From positions 34,895 through 98,894 of the forward strand of contig JBAUII010000079.1 in assembly GCA_049682815.1 (NCBI GenBank): a DNA stretch of 64,000 nucleotides. Reading direction: 5' to 3'. Shown one piece after another: positions 51,666 to 60,208 of the stretch; within the stretch, counting starts at the first letter, position 1; each line of letters begins with the position of its first letter. This DNA is from DASWID01 sp049682815 (lineage in GTDB: Bacteria; Desulfobacterota_D; UBA1144; Nemesobacterales; CSP1-2). Made by a program: the position numbers and the translations under genes. The notes under the pieces are model-generated. The model was not told the DNA's origin and did no database searches. It saw nothing but the letters and a program-made list of their open reading frames with translations.

Positions 51666-54080
51666 TTATTTATGTTGAATCTGGAGTTCTTCCAGAAGTT
51701 TCCAAAACGAAGGGTCTTTTGGCGAGAGCTCGACAAGTTTTTCGGCATAATCCCTAGCTGCTTGACGATTCCCATCATCCCGGTTAAAAGTCACAAGGGC
51801 AAATAATATCTCTCGATCGTTTGGATGGCGATAATGGGTCTCTTCGAGAGATTCTATTGCCTCCTTCTTGCTGCCCGCTGAATTTAGAGCCACGGCGTAA
51901 ACGTAGCTGTAATGGGAATTGTCGGGGCTAAGTTCTGCCGACTGTTTTAAAGCCTCTAAAGCCTCGGCTAATCTCTTTTGTCGAACTAGAAGAAGACCAA
52001 GTGCGTGGTATACATCAGCGTCTTGCGGAGCAATTTTTAGCGCTTCATGCAATAATTTCTCTCCTTGACTATCCCTTCTCTCCAGGCGGTATAAATCAGC
52101 CAGATTAACGTAGGCCTGAACAAAAGATGGTTGTATTTCCAATGCCTTTCGATATTCTGAATCCGAATCACCGAATCTACCGAGTTCTGCGAAAAGTACC
52201 CCAAGGTTCATATGTGCTTCGGGTCGGTCTGCGTTAATCTGTTGGGAGGCGATGTATTCATCTAATGATTTATCGAGCGCAGAATTCTGGTCCGACGTTA
52301 GGGTTTCCCTTGGCACTGTGGCAAGCATTCTAGCCGCCTTAATCCGAACTGCGCGTACCGGGTCGTATAACAAATGGAGCGCAAGCGGGGCCCGATCGAT
52401 TGGTTGCACCTCCTCTAACGCATCAAGTGCACCCAAGCGAACCATGGGATCGTCATCTCCGAGTCCTTTTTTTATTGTCAGGATTGAGTCTGGAGTAATG
52501 TAATAACGTAATTCCTTGAGTGCTGTCGCGCGGGCAATATTCGGTTTTGTAGCGTCCTCGGCGATTTGAGATAATAACTCTTCGGCGAAAGGTGTTCCAC
52601 TTCGACCCGCGACGAGAGCTTCTCCATACGAACGTCTTTTCTTATATTCAGTACCATACCATTTATCCATTTCCTCCACCGCCCACTCGGGTGTCTGATC
52701 CGAATGACACTTGTTGCATGCATTGGGGCTACCGAGCTTTATCGAAAGATCCGGTCTCGGTATACGAATACTATGATCATACCGCGGATCGACGATCATG
52801 TAGGTCGTTTCCGCCATGTGGCATCCAATACAGCTCGCTCCTGACGAGCCAATTTTATGGAAGTGGTGCGACGAAGCGTCATACTTTGATGAAAGGTGGC
52901 ATTGAGCACAAACGCCATTGCCCGATTGTCGGAGCTTGAGGCTGTGTGGATTATGGCAATCTGTGCAGGTTACTCCTTTATGGTACATCCTACTTTGAAG
53001 GAAGGATCCGTACTCATAAACCTCGGCTTTAATCTGTCCGTCAGGATAATAAAGATTTTCTTCCAGCAAGGCAGGCACATGGGTATCCATAAGGGGTTTA
53101 CCGTATACGTATTCATCCCAAATTTCCCCACGGCGAGAGTGACATCTGGCACAAATTTCGATTTCCACGTTTGTTTGTGCAGGGCCACTCCTGTTGGCAT
53201 AACCAGTATGTTGGTCAATGCTCCACTTTACTTCGCCGTGTTTAGCTAGATCAACAACTAAGCCTTTATCGGAATCGGAGGTATATTTCTTCTGATCTTT
53301 TGCATCCTGAGCCCATTTTAGATGTCTGGAGCAGGGGCCATGACAGGCTTCGCAGGACACGTTGATTTCAGACCAAGTTGTGTTGTATGTGTCAGACTTG
53401 GGGTCGTACCCTTTTTTGAGATTTGTCGAGTGACATTCTGCACACATATAGTTCCAGTTCTGGGTTGGTCCCGTCCAGTGCAAGATGTCATCGTGCTTGA
53501 TCTCTTCGTTTGGATATAGATGAAACCAGCGCTGACCGCCTTCGCTTTTTGAACGGCTGTCCCAGGCAATGCTTAGGGCCTGCAGGCGGCCGCCCGGAAG
53601 CCCGATAAGGTATTGCTGAAGTGGATAGACGCCAAATGTGTAGTTTATTTCATAATCGTGGAGCTCGCCGTCAGAGCCGTCTGTGCGTACCATGAATTTG
53701 CCGTCGTGTTTATAAAACCTGGATTTGACCCCAAAATAGTTGAACTCTATGTCATTGAAATCACCGAGCACTGTTTTCTCGTTTACTTCCTGCATGGCGC
53801 GGTCATGATGGGAGCCCGACCAGAGTTCATATTCCTTTTCGTGGCATTCGCCACAAACTTTACCGCCCACAAATGTTGCAGAGACGTCAATTTGAGTCGA
53901 TGGGGTTTTTTGAATTGCGTATTCATCTTGGTGTTTTCGTTTTGATAGATTTTTAGCCACAAGCAAACCCATTAAAACGACCATTAAGACGGCTAGTAAC
54001 GAGAAGGTGACATAGTTTTTTCTATCTTTTCCTCCACCCGCCTTTTTCTTTTTATTCCGACTTCTTGATTTTTTGCGCAT
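51666..54080 (-). CDS. Octahaem c-type cytochrome with HEAT and TPR repeats
   Basis: About 804 aa from ATG 54080; the frame extends to 54134 only by reading through a REP palindrome. A membrane anchor (about 25-45) is followed by eight CxxCH haem motifs (CGECH, CAECH, CEACH, CARCH, CTDCH, CAQCH, CIGCH, CNKCH), HEAT-like repeats (about 520-610) and TPRs to the end. Haems should be attached in the periplasm. The layout recalls multihaem nitrite/hydroxylamine-type or electron-transfer cytochromes with a docking tail. No partner oxidoreductase is adjacent. Confidence 0.88.
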   Translation of the reverse strand: MRKKSRSRNKKKKAGGGKDRKNYVTFSLLAVLMVVLMGLLVAKNLSKRKHQDEYAIQKTPSTQIDVSATFVGGKVCGECHEKEYELWSGSHHDRAMQEVNEKTVLGDFNDIEFNYFGVKSRFYKHDGKFMVRTDGSDGELHDYEINYTFGVYPLQQYLIGLPGGRLQALSIAWDSRSKSEGGQRWFHLYPNEEIKHDDILHWTGPTQNWNYMCAECHSTNLKKGYDPKSDTYNTTWSEINVSCEACHGPCSRHLKWAQDAKDQKKYTSDSDKGLVVDLAKHGEVKWSIDQHTGYANRSGPAQTNVEIEICARCHSRRGEIWDEYVYGKPLMDTHVPALLEENLYYPDGQIKAEVYEYGSFLQSRMYHKGVTCTDCHNPHSLKLRQSGNGVCAQCHLSSKYDASSHHFHKIGSSGASCIGCHMAETTYMIVDPRYDHSIRIPRPDLSIKLGSPNACNKCHSDQTPEWAVEEMDKWYGTEYKKRRSYGEALVAGRSGTPFAEELLSQIAEDATKPNIARATALKELRYYITPDSILTIKKGLGDDDPMVRLGALDALEEVQPIDRAPLALHLLYDPVRAVRIKAARMLATVPRETLTSDQNSALDKSLDEYIASQQINADRPEAHMNLGVLFAELGRFGDSDSEYRKALEIQPSFVQAYVNLADLYRLERRDSQGEKLLHEALKIAPQDADVYHALGLLLVRQKRLAEALEALKQSAELSPDNSHYSYVYAVALNSAGSKKEAIESLEETHYRHPNDREILFALVTFNRDDGNRQAARDYAEKLVELSPKDPSFWKLLEELQIQHK

Positions 54081-54090
54081 GAAATAATGC

Positions 54091-54120
54091 ACCTCCGGGA
54101 GGTCACGACCTCCCGGAGGT
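54091..54120. repeat. REP palindrome 1, next to the RAYT gene
   Basis: CCTCCGGGAGGTC and its complement GACCTCCCGGAGG around a 2-base centre, so the 30 bases fold into one long stem; each half is itself palindromic. It lies between the RAYT stop and the start of the cytochrome gene. Confidence 0.9.
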
Positions 54121-54130
54121 CGTCTAGACT

Positions 54131-54706
54131 TCATTCCAGTAGATAATTCTTTATGTCTCTCTCCTCTTCAGAGCTAATATACTCTATTACATACTTTCGA
54201 TAATCGTTCGGATCGTTGAAATAAGATGACATGAAATTGAAATTAAATTGAATCAGGCTTCTTTTTGCTATCCAATCGTTATAGTCAGAATATGGCCATT
54301 TTTCGGGGGCGTCAACAATCTGAGCTTTTACCGGATTTAAATGTAGATAGCGACAAAGCTGCAAAATGTAATTTTCATTATCGATGTGAGTATCCTTAAA
54401 ACGTCCTTCAAACAGCGTTCCAACCCGGCTATATCTCTTGTTTAGAGATTGGACATATGCATTAAAAACTACCCCAATGAATTGAGATATGCTCGTGTCG
54501 GAGTTTTGTCGCAGTATAAAGTGAAAATGGTTTGGCATGAGACAATAAGCAATAATGGTTATAGAATAACTTTCAGCATGTTTCTTGAGTAGTGATAGGC
54601 AATAGCTATAATCCTCTTCACTAAAAAAAATCTGATTCCGGTTTACACCTCTGTTATATATGTGAAAAAATCCACCGGGGAAAAATGTGCTCTTCCTAGA
54701 CGGCAT
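54131..54706 (-). CDS. REP-associated tyrosine transposase (RAYT, Y1_Tnp)
   Basis: 191 aa. The HUH-type motif is in YCLMPNHFHFILR (about 69-81), and the rest fits the single-domain Y1 transposase: FHIYNRGVNR, VFNAYVQSLNKRYSRVGTLFEGRFK, YLHLNPVKA. RAYTs bind and cut REP hairpins and are thought to spread them. REP copies lie on both sides (54091-54120 and 54791-54820), as expected for an active or recent REPtron. Confidence 0.93.
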   Translation of the reverse strand: MPSRKSTFFPGGFFHIYNRGVNRNQIFFSEEDYSYCLSLLKKHAESYSITIIAYCLMPNHFHFILRQNSDTSISQFIGVVFNAYVQSLNKRYSRVGTLFEGRFKDTHIDNENYILQLCRYLHLNPVKAQIVDAPEKWPYSDYNDWIAKRSLIQFNFNFMSSYFNDPNDYRKYVIEYISSEEERDIKNYLLE

Positions 54707-54790
54707 TTTTTTACTACAAATTCAAATTTCAAATGCTTCTTCCTTAATTATACAGCCATCAATCATATTATTGTTCACCTCCTTTTGTTC

Positions 54791-54820
54791 ACCTCCGGGA
54801 GGTCATGACCTCCCGGAGGT
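54791..54820. repeat. REP palindrome 2
   Basis: Full copy with centre AT, preceded by TTGTTC. It lies upstream of the RAYT gene, within 700 bases of copy 1. Confidence 0.9.
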
Positions 54821-54874
54821 ATGCTGAGTGTTACAGGAGTCATTAAGCTACTCGTTCGGATCGACAGTTAACAT

Positions 54875-54901
54875 ACTCCGGGAGACCGACCTCCCGAAGG
54901 T
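54875..54901. repeat. REP palindrome 3, degenerate
   Basis: ACTCCGGGAGACCGACCTCC followed by CGAAGGT: the same design with several changes, so an older copy. Confidence 0.75.
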
Positions 54902-54933
54902 CTTACCTGTATAATACCTCTTCATGAAATCCG

Positions 54934-55878
54934 CTATAAGCCTGCACCCCAGCGATATTGCCAGACAATTCCAACCGTGTCGAAATCGCCTCCGGCTCTT
55001 GCAGTTGCGCCGGTGCTACCAAAGAGCTTAATCGAGTTATGTCGATTCACTGGTAGAGCAAGAGTTAGGCCAATGCGCGAGTTCGCCTGGAGATCATCGC
55101 TGTTTACCCCATCGATGGTCGTTTGCCCACCGCGGTAATAGGTGCCGTCTACGGCGACCCATACGCCGGATTTGAATCCATAAACGAGGTGTCCCTGCAG
55201 GCTAAAGAGGGGATCTTGCTCCTTTTCCTTGCCGCCCAAAAAGTTGTCGTTCGGGGTGTAGAATGTGACGCCGGCGGCCAGTTCCACAATTAGTGGACCC
55301 AGAGCCTTAGAGACGCCAGCCTCTGTTTTGATGAACCAGCGGTTGGTACCGATATTCACGAGTTTATCGGGGTCGTATTGGCCGAGGGGCACACCCACCT
55401 GCATGCTTGCTCCGACTATAATATCCTGCTTATAACTGGCGAACTCCTTTAATGTGAGCGCCGGGGCGCCATAGAGGTTGACCGAGAGCCGGAACCGCGG
55501 ATCGATTAGCCCGCACACATTGCGCTCCATGCGTTCCCCCGCCAACTCGGCGGAACCCGATGCACAGACATACGACAGTATAGAATCGATCTTACCGGAC
55601 ATGCCACCAAGGTTTACCGACCTGGCGTAGCCGAGAACGGGACCGTGGATCTTGATGGAGGCGTTTTCCAACGGCACCGAGGGATCTGCAATAACGGTGC
55701 CTTGTGAGTATCCATAACCCAGGACGATGAAATTCATCCCTATCGGTGTGTTTGTATAAAGTCTGGGCTCGAGTTCCTGTGCATGAATGCCCGCGGCTGA
55801 AAACATGGCCAGGACGAACCCGGCACGAATCCACTTTAGAAAGCGTACAGCCCGCGACGATAGATTTACAAGCGCCAT
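54934..55878 (-). CDS. Outer-membrane protein, MetA-pathway transporter-like
   Basis: About 314 aa from ATG 55878; the frame extends to 55986 but the upstream part does not look coding. A signal peptide (about 14-33) precedes a beta-barrel-like sequence of alternating residues ending in the family-like VGIVWQYRW. It resembles the Phenol_MetA_deg outer-membrane family, named from phenol-degradation clusters but of uncertain function. GC is higher than in the core region. Confidence 0.75.
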   Translation of the reverse strand: MALVNLSSRAVRFLKWIRAGFVLAMFSAAGIHAQELEPRLYTNTPIGMNFIVLGYGYSQGTVIADPSVPLENASIKIHGPVLGYARSVNLGGMSGKIDSILSYVCASGSAELAGERMERNVCGLIDPRFRLSVNLYGAPALTLKEFASYKQDIIVGASMQVGVPLGQYDPDKLVNIGTNRWFIKTEAGVSKALGPLIVELAAGVTFYTPNDNFLGGKEKEQDPLFSLQGHLVYGFKSGVWVAVDGTYYRGGQTTIDGVNSDDLQANSRIGLTLALPVNRHNSIKLFGSTGATARAGGDFDTVGIVWQYRWGAGL

Positions 55879-56113
55879 TCCTAAAAGAGTGATATCAATG
55901 CCTACCGGGGACAGAGTAGTTTTTACATTCGTTTCGGGCGAGAAGTGCCCATTATGGTTGGTTGCCTCGCTCAAAGTGTCAATCAAATCTTTAGGACTGA
56001 ATCAATGATCCATCGTCATAAATCAAAAAGGTTTACAATTTCAGATAACTAGGAAAAGGGGGCCGGTGAATGGCCAAAACAAAGTCATATGGGAAATAGA
56101 CCTTAAGTTGCTT

Positions 56114-57370
56114 TTAATTAGGATTGTCAATCTTAATAATTTGCTCTTTCTCAGTTTCTACAAACCCTGGAGGGGTCTTGGCCCATGGATAACCATTGAC
56201 AGCAAGCTTATAGCCCACGTCAAACAACTGACGCATGTACTCAGTGTCGAAATCCTCCTTGTGGAGGGCTTTGAAAGTTTCCGGTATGTAGGCGAGGTTG
56301 TAATCGACTCCGTCTCTTTCTGCAGTAAGATAAATCATGTATAGATCGCCGATGCCTTGAGTCTGGATTAATGAGGAAATTGCCCGGCCCGCGATGCTCA
56401 TCGTACGACGCTCAGTTTGAGCCCAATTTGGGTCCAGCCTTGCGTTACGTATTATATAGAGTCTTCGTTCGCGGGACAAGCCCTTTGTCTTTTGAAGAGC
56501 ACGCATCTTCACCCCCAATGAAGGAGGATACATAAATACTTGTGCCATCGCGCCACCGTCTACATGCATTTCCTGAAATGTTTTTCCATTTGCCTCAACC
56601 TCTATGAGTGTTGGAGGGAAAACTGCAGGGATGGCGGCCGAAGCTAAAAGGATGCGCTGGAAAAGCTCTAGAGCATTCGGATGACCACTGGCAGCAATCT
56701 TTCCCATGTTCCAAATGACGGCACGTTGTGCGTCAAGATCGGTCGTGGCGATAAGCAGGAGCCTTCCCTTTTCATGTTCCGCCGCTATAGCGGCTAACAT
56801 CTCCTGATTAATGTGCTTCTTCATCAATTGGAAAAGCGGGGCATTATCGGCCATCGAATCTTTGAATATAGCGCTTAAAATACTCCGACGCTTCAGTATG
56901 TCTTTGGGCGAAACATTCGTGTAGACCTCTTTTAGCTGCGGATCATAGGCTGGCCCGAGGAATGCGAATGGAGCGATCAGCGCCCCTGTGCTTATCCCGG
57001 TAACGGCCTTGAACTCAGGTCTGTTACCGGCGGCAGTCCACCCGATGAGTAGCCCTGCCCCGAAGGCGCCGTCGTCACCACCACCTGAAATGGCAAGAAA
57101 TTCAGCAACTGGCAACGCTCCCTTGTGCCCCGATTTGGCTAAGAATGCTTGCTCCCTGTAAAAGGCTTCGACGCCGTCACGAAGGAAGTCGGACGCATCT
57201 TCATCCGCCCAGTACCTGACGTCGGGCATCCCTGGGATGTTTGCTTTATCCTGAAGATTAGGCGGTACTGCTTCAAGCCGTTTTGGCGCTGAACACCCTT
57301 GCCCGACGAGTAAGACGATTAGGAGCAGGAGAGAGAAAGTAAAAAGATTATATATGGATAATTTATTCAA
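56114..57370 (-). CDS. Patatin-like phospholipase lipoprotein
   Basis: 418 aa. The lipobox LVGQGC puts the lipidated residue at Cys26. The patatin fold has oxyanion GGGDDGAFGAG (96-106), nucleophile Ser127 in GISTG and acid Asp271 in HVDGGAM, so the Ser-Asp dyad is complete. It should hydrolyse lipid esters in the envelope. REP half-copies follow on its left side and the OM protein on its right. Confidence 0.9.
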   Translation of the reverse strand: MNKLSIYNLFTFSLLLLIVLLVGQGCSAPKRLEAVPPNLQDKANIPGMPDVRYWADEDASDFLRDGVEAFYREQAFLAKSGHKGALPVAEFLAISGGGDDGAFGAGLLIGWTAAGNRPEFKAVTGISTGALIAPFAFLGPAYDPQLKEVYTNVSPKDILKRRSILSAIFKDSMADNAPLFQLMKKHINQEMLAAIAAEHEKGRLLLIATTDLDAQRAVIWNMGKIAASGHPNALELFQRILLASAAIPAVFPPTLIEVEANGKTFQEMHVDGGAMAQVFMYPPSLGVKMRALQKTKGLSRERRLYIIRNARLDPNWAQTERRTMSIAGRAISSLIQTQGIGDLYMIYLTAERDGVDYNLAYIPETFKALHKEDFDTEYMRQLFDVGYKLAVNGYPWAKTPPGFVETEKEQIIKIDNPN

Positions 57371-57472
57371 AAATTGCTTAATAAAAATATACTAAAGTTG
57401 AGATTTTTTTTGTAGAACATCATATCATAATTCTTAACTGTTGTAAAGAGTTGATTAAGCGCAACATCGAAA

Positions 57473-57560
57473 AAATTAACTTACCTCCGGGAGGTCGTCT
57501 AAAATTTATGATCAATCTAGTTGCAGGAATAACTAACTTACCTCCGGGAGGTCGTCTAAT
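57473..57560 (+). repeat. Two REP half-copies in direct repeat
   Basis: A unit of about 25 bases built around ACCTCCGGGAGGTCG occurs at about 57477-57501 and again at about 57535-57559, including the same flanks (TAACTT before, TCTAA after). These are single arms of the REP, not the full palindrome. Confidence 0.75.
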
Positions 57561-57587
57561 TCTCGGGAAAACGCGGATAGGTCATGG

Positions 57588-58694
57588 CTAGAAGAACAGG
57601 AACGCCACCCCGACCATGGCGAGGAGGAGTCCAAAATACGCGAGAGGAAATGCCCATCGACAAAGGTGGTCGATGCGATCTCCAAGCTCGAACCTTCCCT
57701 GCCTGTCCAGCCCGCCTACCACGAGGTTGATCACGACCGTCGCGCACATGGTAAGGAAGCTAAGGTTCAGGAACCCGTGCATCAGTGTGACATACGAGAT
57801 GCGGGGTAGGTGATCACTTGTCACGAGCAGGTAGGCGACACCGGTCAGGATCCCGATGAACGAGACACTGAGTCGATCACCTATCGAAGACCGGTCCATC
57901 CAGAACACCGAGAAACAAAGCAGCACGATCACAATGAGGGGTATGACCACCAGTCGCATTACAAAGAAGGACTGTCGCTGCACATCCACGCTCACGACAA
58001 ACGCTGACGAAATCCCCCGGCGTCCGGCGTAAGATGCAGGGCGATCCCGGACAGACTCGCTGACTCCTGTGACGGTCCATTGAGGCACGCGAACTTCGCT
58101 GGCTAAGGAGCCGGGCTCATCCGATTGCACTTGCAGCAAGACCTCATCCTTGTCGAAGCCCAGGACTTCAAAGACGGCTTCCAGGCGCTGCCTGTCGAAG
58201 GGGAATCGATACATGCTGAATTCCACCTCCGCGGCAGCGTTCAGCGTCTCGATCAGGGTTGAGGTCCCGTCCGGCTCTACACGCAGCAGGACCCCGCTCT
58301 GCTCATACAGGCCCGATTCGTTGACGAGAACGACCTGCGGATACCAGCCAGGCGAGATCTCGTCGAACTGGTAGCTGCCCTGGAAGACCTTTTCATCCAC
58401 TCCCGCGACAGCGGGGTCGAAGGCCTGGCGTGGGTCATGCCACTTGAGGGTGAGTACACCTGTGAAATCGAGCGTTTCCACCCCGTCGTTGATCTCATTG
58501 ATGTCATAAAGGTCAAAGCGGGCTTGAACCACGACGGGACCTGCTTGCTTTGGAGGCGCGAGTAAAAACGCCCCGCTCAATCCTGTTCGGGGAGGGTTGC
58601 TCTCGGAGCCGGCAATGGGATCCGCGGCAGCCATCCACGCGCAGCACACAAGCGTCACCAGTAGGGTCAGGATTGTCATAATGAGCCTACTCAT
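57588..58694 (-). CDS. Prokaryotic pentameric ligand-gated ion channel (Cys-loop family homologue)
   Basis: 368 aa. A signal peptide (about 1-24) precedes a beta-rich ligand-binding domain (about 35-240) with WHDPR (85-89) and the FPFD motif (164-167) that corresponds to the Cys-loop; the two loop cysteines are absent, as in GLIC and ELIC. Four helices follow: M1 about 243-265 (with Pro252), M2 about 272-293 (pore), M3 about 303-328 and M4 about 345-367. It should form a ligand- or proton-gated channel. Its GC is clearly above the core genome, suggesting transfer. Confidence 0.9.
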   Translation of the reverse strand: MSRLIMTILTLLVTLVCCAWMAAADPIAGSESNPPRTGLSGAFLLAPPKQAGPVVVQARFDLYDINEINDGVETLDFTGVLTLKWHDPRQAFDPAVAGVDEKVFQGSYQFDEISPGWYPQVVLVNESGLYEQSGVLLRVEPDGTSTLIETLNAAAEVEFSMYRFPFDRQRLEAVFEVLGFDKDEVLLQVQSDEPGSLASEVRVPQWTVTGVSESVRDRPASYAGRRGISSAFVVSVDVQRQSFFVMRLVVIPLIVIVLLCFSVFWMDRSSIGDRLSVSFIGILTGVAYLLVTSDHLPRISYVTLMHGFLNLSFLTMCATVVINLVVGGLDRQGRFELGDRIDHLCRWAFPLAYFGLLLAMVGVAFLFF

Positions 58695-59162
58695 TTCTTG
58701 CGATCTCCCACCTGAACCGCGGCCTGCGTTGTGTCCGAGATAGTCTTACTTGGAACATGAATGAGTCCCACCTCCTGTGGGGTGACGGGGTTGCCGGCAA
58801 CGACATCAACCTCACCAGAAGGAGCCGCTCATAGTCCGTACTGGATTCGCACATGCAGCGCCTAACTATTAATGAGGCTGTAAAAATGCAGTGTAGTATG
58901 ACATATAGGGCGTTACACTGCAAACCATTGCGCTGCAAACACAACATGCCCTATATCATAAAATTGTTGACCTCCAGGAGGTCATGACCTCCCGGAGGTG
59001 TTTTCGTATTACTTCAGAATTTTTCACCTACTTGAACTTACAAGAAATTAGTGCTATAAAATAGGTGAAATCGGTAAAACAGGGACATGACTGGTTGGGC
59101 AACCAAAAAATGAGCTACATTCCTTTGGTACACATGGCGGTGTTCGAAAGTAGGAACTGACC
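58695..59162. other. Intergenic region with inverted repeat and REP
   Basis: Between divergent genes. ATATAGGGC (58903-58911) is inverted at 58948-58956, and TGCAGTGTAG-like pieces repeat between them. A REP copy follows (58970-58999). No gene is supported. Confidence 0.5.
58970..58999. repeat. REP palindrome 4
   Basis: Full copy with one change (CCTCCAGGAGG in the left arm), centre AT, preceded by TTGTT as in copies 2 and 5. Confidence 0.88.
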
Positions 59163-59930
59163 ATGAGTTCTATTGCAATAAGTTTGATTGTATTCGCCTG
59201 CGTCTTTGGAGGCGCCCTGCTCGGTTTGTTTCTTCGTAGTATTTTGCCCGAGCATCATCTGAGTAAAGAATCGAAGGATCTTGTGATGAGTATTGTGGTG
59301 GGCCTGATGGCGGTCATGGCTGCCCTTGTGCTAGGTCTGTTGATCGCCGCGGCGCAGGGTTCATTCCGCGATGAGCAAAGCGACATTACGGAACTGTCGG
59401 CTAACATCATTTTCCTGGACCGTGTCTTGTCCCATTACGGACCGGAAACGAGGGAATGCCGTGATCTCCTCCGAAGTGCTGTTGTGGACACGCTCAGTCA
59501 GATGTGGCCCGACGAGGCTTCTAAACCCGCTCAGTTGGACGCAACCCCGTCTAGATTTGAACTTCTCATTGACAAAATCCAGGCACTCTCGCCGCAGAGC
59601 GAGACTCAGCGCTCGCTCAGGGATCAAGCGCTGGGCCTTGCCTCCGATCTTGCAAAAACGCGCTGGCTGCTGTTTGTGAAGCAAGTTAAATCGATTCCTG
59701 TGCCATTCCTGGTTGTGCTGGCACTGCTGGTTTTCTGGTTCACCACGATCTTTTTCGGGTTCGGCCTGTTTGCGCCTTCCAACTTGACAGTAATAGCTAT
59801 TCTGTTCGTCTCTGCGCTATGGGTTTCGAGTGCGTTCTTCCTGCTCGTGGAGCTGAATCAGCCATTTGTTGGGGTGATTCGTATGCCCAGTGATCCGCTT
59901 CACGAAACCCTATCACATCTGGGCCCGTAG
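59163..59930 (+). CDS. Bestrophin-like DUF4239 membrane protein
   Basis: 255 aa. Helices at about 5-25, 45-67, 180-200 and 208-232 flank a cytoplasmic helical domain, the DUF4239 pattern. Bestrophins are anion channels, but DUF4239 members are uncharacterised. AGGAA 7 bases before the ATG supports the start. The gene lies next to the ligand-gated channel, divergent from it. Confidence 0.82.
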   Translation: MSSIAISLIVFACVFGGALLGLFLRSILPEHHLSKESKDLVMSIVVGLMAVMAALVLGLLIAAAQGSFRDEQSDITELSANIIFLDRVLSHYGPETRECRDLLRSAVVDTLSQMWPDEASKPAQLDATPSRFELLIDKIQALSPQSETQRSLRDQALGLASDLAKTRWLLFVKQVKSIPVPFLVVLALLVFWFTTIFFGFGLFAPSNLTVIAILFVSALWVSSAFFLLVELNQPFVGVIRMPSDPLHETLSHLGP

Positions 59931-59993
59931 CGATAAAAGCGTCGAACGGCATGACGGTAACCGATCAAGATCTGTTCCCCCGTTAAATTGTTC

Positions 59994-60022
59994 ACCTCCG
60001 GGAGGTCACGACCTCCCGGAGG
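59994..60022. repeat. REP palindrome 5, at the edge of a broken gene
   Basis: Full copy with centre AC, preceded by TTGTTC. It directly abuts the truncated glucosidase gene. Confidence 0.9.
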
Positions 60023-60136
60023 AATAGTGAACCCTCGCACGGTTCCCCACTGGCGCTCGCTCAGGTAAGGACCCCACTTTTTCCAGGGAATCTTCTTTTC
60101 ATGTGCTTCCTTTAGTCTAAGTTGTTCCTGATTCAT
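60023..60136 (-). pseudogene. Truncated N-terminus of an MGH1-like/GH63-type glucosidase
   Basis: The minus-strand frame opens with about 34 residues typical of the start of large glucosidases: EQLRLKEAHEKKIPWKKWGP, then YLSERQWGTVR. After this the homology stops at the REP (59994-60022) and the frame continues in unrelated sequence. The rest of the gene, normally about 850 residues, is gone. The REP insertion or a deletion ending at the REP explains this. Confidence 0.72.
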
Positions 60137-60208
60137 TACGGCTCCTCTTTAATTACTTGAACTTTTCTATTCCCTATACATAATTTCACATGAGGTCGGT
60201 CGTCACCT

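Noticed and set aside
58687..58947. 86-codon minus-strand frame upstream of the ligand-gated channel
   Set aside because: Cys-rich translation of an inverted repeat without a ribosome site.
54091..60022. REP copies as a CRISPR array
   Set aside because: Spacing is irregular, copies lie in both coding edges and intergenic DNA, and no cas genes are present.
59900..60136. Intact 78-aa protein
   Set aside because: Only its first 34 residues resemble a protein family (a large glucosidase); the rest is REP and flanking sequence.
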